The translations under genes were made by a program, and so were the position numbers. A stretch of DNA of 13,946 nucleotides, taken from contig NZ_DYXM01000022.1 in assembly GCF_020742175.1 (NCBI RefSeq), forward strand, positions 1-13,946. Direction: 5' to 3'. The notes under the pieces were generated by a model that saw only the letters and a list, made by a program, of their open reading frames with translations, made no database searches and was not told the origin of the DNA. Positions 6,299-12,879 of the stretch are shown here, piece by piece. This DNA comes from Dietzia timorensis. GTDB taxonomy: Bacteria > Actinomycetota > Actinomycetes > Mycobacteriales > Mycobacteriaceae. Within the stretch, counting starts at the first letter, position 1. Each line of letters starts with the position of its first letter.

Positions 6299-7000
6299 AT
6301 GAGTACACCCTCGATGTCCAGGACATGTGCAGCGCTCGCGGTCTCTCTCGCGCTCGCCTCGGTCGCCGTGGTCGCGCCCGCCACTGCATCCGCCCAATCC
6401 GGAGACCCCACCGACGGCGGACGCATCGCTAGTGGCTCGTCGGGATTGAGGTATCCGCCCGCCGTGCAGCTCGGCTCGATCGGCGGGCCCGAGCTCACGT
6501 CCGTCGGGGAGATCGACCTCGACCGGTACGCGGGCGAGTGGTTCCAGGTCGCCGCCATCCCTCAGCCCTTCACGCTCCAGTGCGCGAGCGATACGAAGGC
6601 CAGGTACGGGGTGCTCTCCCCGACATCGGTCTCGGTGGAAAACTCGTGCCGCACCGCGTGGGGCGCCGAGTCCGGGATCAGCGGGAAGGCCGAGGTCGTC
6701 GACCCCTCGGACCCCGCGTCCCTGCACGTCGCCTTCGACGGCGTGCCGTTCCAGGGAGACGACAGCACGGCGAACTACCGGGTCACCTACCTCGCCGACG
6801 ACTACTCGCTGGCCATCGTCGGCGACCCGGCGCGCACGTCGGGCTTCGTGCTCAGCCGGACTCCGGATCTCTCCGCGGACGCCTGGGACCTTGTCGAACG
6901 CACCGTGTCCGACCGCGGCTGGTGGCCGTGCGCGTTTATCACGACCCCGCAGGCGGGCGGCCGCGGCGACGCCGTCCCCCTCTGCCCCTCGGCCTCCTGA
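6299..7000 (+). CDS. Secreted bacterial lipocalin (Blc-like)
   Basis: A 233-residue exported protein. Residues 1-32 form a Sec signal peptide (an Ala/Val-rich core ending in ATASA before QSG) with no lipobox cysteine, so it is secreted rather than a lipoprotein. The lipocalin signature is DRYAGEWFQVAAIPQPF (about 75-91; G-x-W), followed by C-x-x-D-T-KARYG, the strand VSVENSC, and the late block DYSLAIVGDPARTSGFVLSR (179-198) typical of Lipocalin_2. Several cysteines could form disulfides. Lipocalins of this type bind fatty acids or lysolipids and are linked to membrane stress; in many bacteria the gene accompanies photolyase and CFA-type genes. It converges with the photolyase gene, leaving an 18-base gap. 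Confidence 0.85.
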   Translation: MSTPSMSRTCAALAVSLALASVAVVAPATASAQSGDPTDGGRIASGSSGLRYPPAVQLGSIGGPELTSVGEIDLDRYAGEWFQVAAIPQPFTLQCASDTKARYGVLSPTSVSVENSCRTAWGAESGISGKAEVVDPSDPASLHVAFDGVPFQGDDSTANYRVTYLADDYSLAIVGDPARTSGFVLSRTPDLSADAWDLVERTVSDRGWWPCAFITTPQAGGRGDAVPLCPSAS

Positions 7001-7001
7001 C

Positions 7002-7014
7002 CGGGCGGCGCCCG
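7002..7014. terminator. Small convergent hairpin between lipocalin and photolyase genes
   Basis: CGGGC (7002-7006) pairs perfectly with GCCCG (7010-7014) around a 3-base loop, exactly in the short gap between two convergent stop codons. It is symmetrical, so it could serve both strands. It has no T-run and a short stem, so the support is mostly positional. Confidence 0.25.
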
Positions 7015-7018
7015 ACGC

Positions 7019-8485
7019 CTAGGACCCGCGGATGACGTCGTCGTAGAGTGCGAGCGCCTCGCGGCGGGCCTCGGCGTGGTCGATGATCGGGGCCGGGTAC
7101 TCGCCGTGGCCGTCTTCGCGGAGCCGGTGGACTGCGGCGCCCTCGATATCGCGGAGCTCGGGCACCCACCGCCGCACGTAGTCGCCCTCGGGGTCGAAGC
7201 GCTTGCCCTGGGTCACGGGGTTGAACACGCGGAAGTACGGCGCCGCATCGGTGCCGGTCCCCGCCGTCCACTGCCAGCCGTGCTGGTTGGACGCGAGGTC
7301 GCCGTCGACGAGGTGGTCCATGAAGTGCCGGGCTCCGCGCCGCCAGTGTACCCGGAGGTCCTTGGTGAGGAACGAGGCGACCACCATACGCAGGCGGTTG
7401 TGCATCCAGCCCTCCGCGAGGAGCTGGCGCATCCCCGCGTCCACGATGGGGTACCCCGTCTGCCCGTCCCGCCACGCCGCGAACGCCTCGTCTGCCGAGC
7501 CGCCGTCTGCCCACGGGAAACGCTCCCACCGGGCGTCGATGTTCTCGCGCGCACTGGCCGGCTGGTGGTGCAGGACGTCGGCGTAGAACTCGCGCCACGC
7601 GAGCTCGGAAGCGAAGGTGTCGCGGCTGTCGGCGAGGGCGGTGTCGAGCCCGCTCGTGGGGCCGAGGGCGGCTAGGTCGGCGAGCATCGTGCGGGGGTGG
7701 ATCGTGCCGAACTTGAGCTGCGCGCCGAGCCTGCTCGTCGCGTCGAGGTCGGGCCGGTCGCGCCGTTCCGCGTAGCCCTCGAGCCCTTCGTCGAGGAACT
7801 CCTGCCACCGGGCGCGCGCCGCGGCCTCGCCGACCTCGAGCGGCGCCTTGCCCTCCCCGAGGAGGGAGCACAGTGTTTCCCGCAGCGCCGCCCCGGGGTC
7901 GGTTCGCTTGCTCGACCCGGCCGGCTCGGTCGTCTCTGTCGACCCGGTCGACCCGGACGCCCCGCCGACAGCGGCGGGATCGAGCCAGTCCGCGCTCTCG
8001 CGCCCCGATACGGACGGCGCGGGCCAGCCGCGCCCGTACCAGGCCCGACGGAAGGGGGTAAAGACCTGATAAGGGGTGCCGTTCGACGTCAGGACCCGAC
8101 CGGGCGTGACGGCGTAGGGCGAACCGACTGGGGCGAATCCGCGCCCGGAGCCCGCGAGCGCCCGCGCGACGGCCGCGTCGCGGCGCGCGCCGTAGGGCCC
8201 GTGGTCCGCGGAGGAGAAGACGGTGTCCGCGCCCGCCGCCTCGGCGAGGCGCGGGATCTCGTCGACCGGGCTGCCCTGGACCACGCACAGCCGATGGCCG
8301 AGATCCTCGTCGAGCGAGAGGAGAGCGTCGCGGAGGGCGAGCGCGCGCGCCCTGCCCGACGCCGAGACGAGCGCGGGGTCGAGGACGAACACGGCGAGGA
8401 CGGGTCCGGACTCCGCGGCTGCGGCGAGGGCGGGATGATCGCCGAGGCGGAGGTCGCGCCGGAACCACACGAGTGAGCGGCTCAC
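7019..8485 (-). CDS. phrB: Deoxyribodipyrimidine photolyase (class I CPD photolyase)
   Basis: A 488-residue flavoprotein of the usual length that uses light to split cyclobutane pyrimidine dimers in DNA. The N-terminal antenna domain begins SLVWFRRDLRLGDHPAL (4-20). FAD-domain blocks follow: TSRLGAQLKFGTIHPR (250-265), ELAWREFYADVLHHQP (294-309), TGYPIVDAGMRQL (343-355), GWMHNRLRMVVASFLTKDL (359-377), DGDLASNQHGWQWTAGTGTD (394-413) and APYFRVFNPVTQG (415-427). W338, W381 and W404/W406 sit where the electron-transfer tryptophan chain is expected, and W298 where the lesion-binding tryptophan is. Residues 173-196 are a low-complexity Ser/Thr/Gly insert between the domains. The GTG start overlaps the stop of the upstream epimerase gene (GTGA), so the two are translationally coupled. 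Class I CPD photolyase is favoured over cryptochrome, but 6-4 activity cannot be excluded by eye. Confidence 0.93.
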   Translation of the reverse strand: MSRSLVWFRRDLRLGDHPALAAAAESGPVLAVFVLDPALVSASGRARALALRDALLSLDEDLGHRLCVVQGSPVDEIPRLAEAAGADTVFSSADHGPYGARRDAAVARALAGSGRGFAPVGSPYAVTPGRVLTSNGTPYQVFTPFRRAWYGRGWPAPSVSGRESADWLDPAAVGGASGSTGSTETTEPAGSSKRTDPGAALRETLCSLLGEGKAPLEVGEAAARARWQEFLDEGLEGYAERRDRPDLDATSRLGAQLKFGTIHPRTMLADLAALGPTSGLDTALADSRDTFASELAWREFYADVLHHQPASARENIDARWERFPWADGGSADEAFAAWRDGQTGYPIVDAGMRQLLAEGWMHNRLRMVVASFLTKDLRVHWRRGARHFMDHLVDGDLASNQHGWQWTAGTGTDAAPYFRVFNPVTQGKRFDPEGDYVRRWVPELRDIEGAAVHRLREDGHGEYPAPIIDHAEARREALALYDDVIRGS

Positions 8486-9993
8486 GCGCCGGGCTCGCCC
8501 GGGCTCGACTCGGCCGCGCCCCCGGGCGTCTCGACGGGCGCGTCGGGCAGCACGTCGGGGAGTTTCTCGCGGCCGAGCTCGTGGGCGAGCGCGCCGCTCA
8601 GCGAGCGGAACCGGAACGGATGGTCGAGCTCAGCGAGCCTGGCGGGGACGACCCGCTGATCGGCGAGCGCGAGCTCGCGCGCGCCGTCGCGGCCCAACAC
8701 GAGCGCGGGCGCGGCGGCGGGGACCGGGATCACCGTGGGGCGGCGCAGGACGTGGCCGAGGATCTCGGTGAACTCGGAGTTGCGCACCGGGTTTGGGGCT
8801 GCGGCGTTGATGGCGCCCTCGAATCGCGGGTCGACCACCGCGTGTGCGTAGATATCCACGAGGTCGTCGAGCGCGATCCACGAGAGCCACTGCTCGCCGT
8901 CGCCGATCTTCCCGCCGAGCCCAGTGGAGAACAGCGGGGCGAGTGCCCCGAGCATCCCACCGGCGCCCGAGAGGGCGATGCCGGTGCGGACGTTGACGAC
9001 GCGCGCGCCGGCGTCGCGCGCGGGGGCGCAGGCGTCCTCCCACTCGCGCACGATGTCGGCGACGGGGCCCTCGCCGGGCGCCGCGTCTTCGTCGAGGATC
9101 TCGTCGCCGCGCTCCGCGCCGAAAAGGCCGATCGCGGAGGCGCAGACGAGCGCCGTCGCCCCGCCACGCGCCGCGACGAGCTCCGCGAGCGCTCTCGTCG
9201 GCCCGATACGGCTCGAGCGGACCTTCTCGACGTGGGCGTCGGTGAACCTCCCGGCGATGGGTGCCCCCGCGAGGTGGACGAGCACGTCGATGTCGTCGAG
9301 GAGGTCGGGCGCCGGGGACTCGGGGTCCCACTGCCGCTCGCCGGGGCGGTCGCTTTCGTGGCGGACGAGGCGGACGACGCTGTGGCCCGCGATGGTGAGG
9401 AACGCGGTGAGCTGGGCGCCGACAAGGCCCGAGGCGCCGCTCACGGCGACGGTCAGGGAGCCTGCGCCGCGCTCGCGGGCGGCGACCCGGAGCCGCTCGA
9501 GCACGTCGAGGTCGGCGGCGAGCTGGCGATAGCGATAGGCGAAGGTCCGGGCGAGAAAGCCGGCGGGAACGCGGGCGTCGACGTGGTCGCCCACGGCGGT
9601 CGACTGTGTGCTCGACGCTGAGCCATCGGAGTTCGCAGAGTCCTCGGCGCCCTCGGGCTCGTTGTCCACCGCCTCGACGGTGTGCGTGTGGACCCAGCCC
9701 GTGAGCTGCAGGTAGGGCGCCGAAGCGCAGCGATCGACGAAGCGCGCGCCCTCGATGTATCCGCGGGGATCATGCCGGGCGATCCACCGCGGGTGGGAGG
9801 GTCCGCGCAGGGGACCGGGGAGCGAGGTCGCGGGGGCGAGCACGGCGGTGCCTTCCGCGAGAGAGCTCGCCTCGGAGACGGGCTGCAGCGCGAGGAACGG
9901 CGGCGCGAGGCGGCGGAGCGCTCCCGGAGACGAGAAGTACTGCCAGACTCTCTCGGGCTCGGCGTCGATGATGCAGGTGTGGGAGAAGCTCAT
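8482..9993 (-). CDS. SRPBCC domain fused to TIGR01777-family NAD-dependent epimerase (YfcH/SDR39U1-like)
   Basis: A 503-residue two-domain protein. Residues 1-165 are an SRPBCC/START-like domain (FSHTCIIDAEPERVWQYFSS, then GALRRLAPP, and GFLARTFAYRYRQLAADL at its end). An acidic Ser-rich stretch at 111-135 interrupts it. From 179 follows an SDR39U1-type extended short-chain dehydrogenase: NAD(P) motif AVSGASGLVGAQL (183-195), VHLAGAPIAGRFT (239-251), RVVNVRTGIALSGAGGMLG (331-349), KIGDGEQWLSWIALDDLV (362-379) and AINAAAPNPVRNSEF (394-408). It ends with the DUF1731-like tail (RPTVIPVPAAAPALVLG). The substrate of this family is unknown. The gene often lies next to photolyase, and here it overlaps photolyase by 4 bases. 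The ATG has AGGAGAAGG upstream. It is probably cytosolic. Confidence 0.9.
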   Translation of the reverse strand: MSFSHTCIIDAEPERVWQYFSSPGALRRLAPPFLALQPVSEASSLAEGTAVLAPATSLPGPLRGPSHPRWIARHDPRGYIEGARFVDRCASAPYLQLTGWVHTHTVEAVDNEPEGAEDSANSDGSASSTQSTAVGDHVDARVPAGFLARTFAYRYRQLAADLDVLERLRVAARERGAGSLTVAVSGASGLVGAQLTAFLTIAGHSVVRLVRHESDRPGERQWDPESPAPDLLDDIDVLVHLAGAPIAGRFTDAHVEKVRSSRIGPTRALAELVAARGGATALVCASAIGLFGAERGDEILDEDAAPGEGPVADIVREWEDACAPARDAGARVVNVRTGIALSGAGGMLGALAPLFSTGLGGKIGDGEQWLSWIALDDLVDIYAHAVVDPRFEGAINAAAPNPVRNSEFTEILGHVLRRPTVIPVPAAAPALVLGRDGARELALADQRVVPARLAELDHPFRFRSLSGALAHELGREKLPDVLPDAPVETPGGAAESSPGEPGA

Positions 9994-10026
9994 TTGCTGG
10001 CCCTTCTCCTGCCCGGGGGCAGGCGT

Positions 10027-10296
10027 CTAACGCTCTTCGTGGATGAGTATCTCCGGCCACGGCGGCCGGCGGACCATGGCGACGCACGCGAGGGTCGCGG
10101 CGACGAAGCCGACGGCGATGCCCGCGAGGGCGAGGCGGTCGGGCTTTGGGGTCGCGGTCCATTCGGTGGCGCCGGCGTGCGTCGTCAGCGCCCCGAGGGG
10201 GACGGTCCCGCCCGAGCGGGTCTGGCGCGAGACGAGAACCACCGTGGTGGAGTCGTCGATGCGGAGCGGTTCGCTGTACACGGTTGTGGTGCCCAC
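10027..10296 (-). CDS. Small hypothetical protein with one transmembrane segment
   Basis: The frame codes for about 89 residues. A soluble N-terminal half (VYSEPLRIDDSTTVVLVSRQ, then TRSGGTVPLGALTTHAG) is followed by a helix (RLALAGIAVGFVAATLACVA) and a short tail with an RRPPWPE motif. I recognise no family. The start is uncertain: GTG at 10296 is listed, and TTG at 10314 or GTG at 10281 are alternatives; none has a strong ribosome binding site. The gene ends 33 bases before the epimerase/photolyase pair on the same strand and is probably the first gene of that transcript. Supporting a real gene are the position, the single clean hydrophobic segment and the lack of a better frame. Confidence 0.55.
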   Translation of the reverse strand: MGTTTVYSEPLRIDDSTTVVLVSRQTRSGGTVPLGALTTHAGATEWTATPKPDRLALAGIAVGFVAATLACVAMVRRPPWPEILIHEER

Positions 10297-10412
10297 CCCT
10301 CGATGGTGCCTCAACGGTACGCATATCGTCGATTAAGAAAAGAGAGTCAGTTGTCAGGCGGTCCACGTGTCGGGCAAGGAGGGGCGCCGTGAATGACTAT
10401 TGACGTCCATGT

Positions 10413-10445
10413 TTCACCCCTAAGGGTGAGTTTTTCTCTTTTTCC
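10413..10445 (+). terminator. Intrinsic terminator in the leader before gene 10488
   Basis: TCACCC (10414-10419) pairs with GGGTGA (10424-10429) around a CTAA loop, extended by a T-G pair, and is followed directly by TTTTTCTCTTTTT (10431-10443). This is the most classical intrinsic terminator of the window. It points along + strand transcription, but the nearest upstream gene runs the other way, so it must end a short + strand transcript that starts between about 10315 and 10410. Confidence 0.7.
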
Positions 10446-10465
10446 GGCTCGTAGCGTCGGCCATG

Positions 10466-10471
10466 TAACGT
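10466..10471 (+). promoter_or_regulatory. Candidate -10 hexamer for gene 10488
   Basis: TAACGT fits TANNNT and lies 16 bases before the ATG at 10488, downstream of the terminator. It would allow the gene to be transcribed without passing the terminator. No convincing -35 is seen. Confidence 0.3.
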
Positions 10472-10487
10472 CGACATGGAGGGCTGA

Positions 10488-10850
10488 ATGGCCTGCACTC
10501 CCAATAATCGAGACGTCGACGCCCAGCATGTTAACCAGGTGCAGAAGGCGACTTACGACGGCCATCCGACGCGCTCACGAGCCCCTAGGCCACCGGGGTC
10601 GGATGCCTTGGATCGATCGCGCCGACCCACCCTGTGGACCTCCACGCCTCACCTGGGTTCGAATTTCGACTCGTTCGACGTCGAAGGGTACGCGATCGAA
10701 CGCGGCCTGCTTTCTGTAGCAGAGGTGCAAGCTTTCTGGGTCGAGATCGAACGACTCCAGACCCCACGAACGTCATCGTGGATCCGGGCACACGTAGGTC
10801 CCGACCCGACAGCATCGATCGCTAACAACTCCACCGAAGGACTCCCATGA
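10488..10850 (+). CDS. Hypothetical protein of 120 residues, coupled to the next gene
   Basis: The ATG has GGAGGG at 10478-10483. The stop overlaps the start of the following gene (ATGA), which favours a real, translationally coupled gene. The first about 55 residues are polar, basic and Pro/Ser-rich (for example TRSRAPRPPGSDALDRSRRP) and look unfolded. Residues 59-90 look like a folded helix pair: FDSFDVEGYAIERGLLSVAE followed by VQAFWVEIERL. The phrase GYAIERGLLSVAEVQAFW faintly recalls the first helix of phytanoyl-CoA-type dioxygenases, but the iron ligands and the rest of that fold are absent. I do not assign a family. Codons look less GC-biased than in the flanking genes. Confidence 0.5.
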   Translation: MACTPNNRDVDAQHVNQVQKATYDGHPTRSRAPRPPGSDALDRSRRPTLWTSTPHLGSNFDSFDVEGYAIERGLLSVAEVQAFWVEIERLQTPRTSSWIRAHVGPDPTASIANNSTEGLP

Positions 10851-11344
10851 CTCCACGCCAGCGCCCCGCCCCTTTTGCGGACCAATTATTCGCCGCCTAC
10901 CTGCGTGGACACCTTTTGGGAGCGAGTGTCGGTGTTCGCCTTGCCCAACGTCTCGCCCAAGACCCGTGGACCAACGGACAGCTGGACCATATGCCCGAGG
11001 AGCTCAGCGAAGAAATTCGTTTCGTGCGCCGTTGGGCCCGCGAATACAGTGCACTCGGAGAGACCGCGATTAACCTGAGCTTGATCGCTACAGGAACCGC
11101 GAGCACAACTCTTGCCTTGTTCGCCCCCACGCGCCGACCTGTCGTTCGGACCGTTGCGCTGGAAGCGATGCGCACGATGGTGCTGGCGAAAAAAGCGATG
11201 TGGGAGATGGGCTCGTCGATAGTGATCGATGACGATGAACGTACTCGCAGCCTCGAACGGTTCGATCGGCGGGCACTACACCAGGCAACCGAGCTCCACA
11301 TGCTTCACGTTCGTTCTTCGGCAGAGCTTTTCGGAAGAGCCTAA
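10847..11344 (+). CDS. Hypothetical all-helical protein of 165 residues
   Basis: Start ATG overlaps the stop of the preceding gene and has GAAGGA upstream. The sequence is predicted by eye to be a helical bundle. FADQLFAAYLRGHLLGASVG and VRLAQRLAQDP form the first helix, EELSEEIRFVRRWAREYSAL the second, and the C-terminal helices include LHQATELHMLHVRSSAELFG. The opening YLRGHLLGASVGVRLAQRLA resembles, from memory, the start of ferritin-like or DUF-type helical proteins with 'YL-DHLAGA--G--LA-RLA', which have no known function. Conserved metal ligands are not obvious. It sits between the photolyase unit and the FAD oxidoreductase. As with its partner, codon use is less GC-rich than in the neighbours. 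Confidence 0.75.
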   Translation: MTPRQRPAPFADQLFAAYLRGHLLGASVGVRLAQRLAQDPWTNGQLDHMPEELSEEIRFVRRWAREYSALGETAINLSLIATGTASTTLALFAPTRRPVVRTVALEAMRTMVLAKKAMWEMGSSIVIDDDERTRSLERFDRRALHQATELHMLHVRSSAELFGRA

Positions 11345-11514
11345 TTTTGGTCTGGTGAGATTGCTGCGTGGGCAAGCGCCGACACGATCGAACACTCCAG
11401 CTAGGTGTGATGTCCAGGGAGGTTGGTCAGTCGGCTGGTCTTCGGACCATGTAGCCTGGGCGCAGCGTTTGGCGGTAAGCGCAAAACGTATGCACACGGT
11501 AGGAGTCTCTCTGC

Positions 11515-12879
11515 GTGAGCGAGACCGACGATAAGACCCAGTTGCCCGACTTAAGTCGCATCGCCAACTACGCCGCGCTCCGGCGTCCGCGCCGAATCGC
11601 GGTGATTGGTTCCGGGGTGTCGGGTCTCGTCGCCGCGCATGTTCTCTCGCGCCACGACGAGGTCACGTTGTTCGAGGCGGACTCCCGCCTCGGCGGTCAC
11701 GCACACACCCACGACGTGGAGATCGGTGGCCGGACGATCGCGGTGGACTCCGGCTTTATCGTGCACAATAGGCGCACCTATCCGACCCTCCTCAGGCTCT
11801 TCGATGAGCTCGGCATCGAGACCGTGGAAAGCGAGATGTCGTTATCGATCCGCGACGACGAACTCGGGGTCGAATACTGCGGGGGCACCGGCGTCGCGGG
11901 GATGCTCCCGAACCGCGCTGCGCTGCGCCCAAGGCACGTGAAAATGCTTGCGGACGTGCCTCGTTTCCACCGAGCCGCGCGTAGACAGCTCGCCCGGGCG
12001 GATGCCGCGTCCGACCTCATGGACAATCCCGAGACGCTGGGCGAATTCCTCGACCGCCACAGATTCGGGCAGCACTTCCGGCGCGCGTTCGTTATCCCGC
12101 TCGTGGCCGCCGTGTGGTCGACCGAGCCCGGGCGGGCGCTGGAGTATCCGGCCGAGTTTCTGTTTCGGTTCCTCGACAACCACGGCATGCTCACGGTGCT
12201 GGGCTCGCCGCAGTGGCGGACGGTCGCCGGAGGCTCTCGCGTCTATGTGGGCAAGGTCGCCGAGAAAATCGCGCATGTACGCACCGGAGAGCCTGTGCAC
12301 GAGGTAGTTTCGGTGGCAGGCGGAGTCCGGATAGATACCTCCGCGGGCGCAGACACTTTCGATGCCGTCGTCGTGGCGACCCACTCGGACCAGGCCCTTC
12401 GCATGCTCGGGGCTCCCACGCCGACGCAGACGGAGATACTTTCGGCGCTGCCGTACCAGCGCAACGAGATGATCATGCACACCGATACCTCGATTCTTCC
12501 GCGCGCGAAGCGAGCCAGGGCGGCGTGGAACCATCTGAGTTCGGCGACGCTCCGAATTACCTCCGAAGGCGAAGGCCCCCAGCAGGAAGTGATCACCTAC
12601 GACATGAACCGCTTACAGCACCTCCCCGTGCCGGGGGAGACCCGGATTCTCGTCACCCTCAACGGGCGAGAGCTGGTCGACCCGAAAAAGATCCTCCGCA
12701 GCGCCGAATACGCGCACCCGCTTTACACGCCCGAATCCGTCGCAGCGCGCGCCCGGCTCGGCGAGATCGATTCCGACCGTGTGGTGTTCGCCGGCGCCTA
12801 CCACGGCTGGGGCTTTCATGAGGATGGCGCCGCGTCGGGATTGCGGGCGGCCGAGAAGCTCGGCGGGCGGTGGAACTGA
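11515..12879 (+). CDS. FAD/NAD(P)-dependent oxidoreductase, COG2907 type (Rv0449c-like)
   Basis: A 454-residue flavoprotein. RRIAVIGSGVSGLVAAHVLS (26-45) is the dinucleotide-binding GxGxxG fold, with E54 in TLFEAD binding ribose and LGGHAHTHDVEIGG (59-72) the second FAD contact. VDSGFIVHN (77-85), PLVAAVWSTEP, the block HGMLTVLGSPQWRTVAGGS and the C-terminal FAGAYHGWGFHEDGAASGLR are hallmarks of COG2907 'predicted NAD/FAD-binding' proteins. In M. tuberculosis the homologue Rv0449c lies beside a DUF1365 protein and the methyltransferase UfaA1; related oxidoreductases act on methylated unsaturated fatty acyl chains. The GTG start has AGGAG at 11501-11505. The stop and the next ATG share one base (TGATG), so the next gene is coupled. 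The ordinary length and intact motifs suggest it is active. Confidence 0.9.
   Translation: MSETDDKTQLPDLSRIANYAALRRPRRIAVIGSGVSGLVAAHVLSRHDEVTLFEADSRLGGHAHTHDVEIGGRTIAVDSGFIVHNRRTYPTLLRLFDELGIETVESEMSLSIRDDELGVEYCGGTGVAGMLPNRAALRPRHVKMLADVPRFHRAARRQLARADAASDLMDNPETLGEFLDRHRFGQHFRRAFVIPLVAAVWSTEPGRALEYPAEFLFRFLDNHGMLTVLGSPQWRTVAGGSRVYVGKVAEKIAHVRTGEPVHEVVSVAGGVRIDTSAGADTFDAVVVATHSDQALRMLGAPTPTQTEILSALPYQRNEMIMHTDTSILPRAKRARAAWNHLSSATLRITSEGEGPQQEVITYDMNRLQHLPVPGETRILVTLNGRELVDPKKILRSAEYAHPLYTPESVAARARLGEIDSDRVVFAGAYHGWGFHEDGAASGLRAAEKLGGRWN

Noticed and set aside
8473..9621. A 382-residue open frame on the + strand opposite the epimerase gene
   Set aside because: Composition is that of a shadow (Gly, Arg, Glu, Val runs); the minus-strand gene has an NAD motif and full family pattern.
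10393..10719. A 108-residue + strand frame with a good ribosome binding site
   Set aside because: Its coding would run through the terminator hairpin and then overlap the coupled gene at 10488 in another frame; its later part has shadow-like composition. Only its start is kept as a possible leader ORF.
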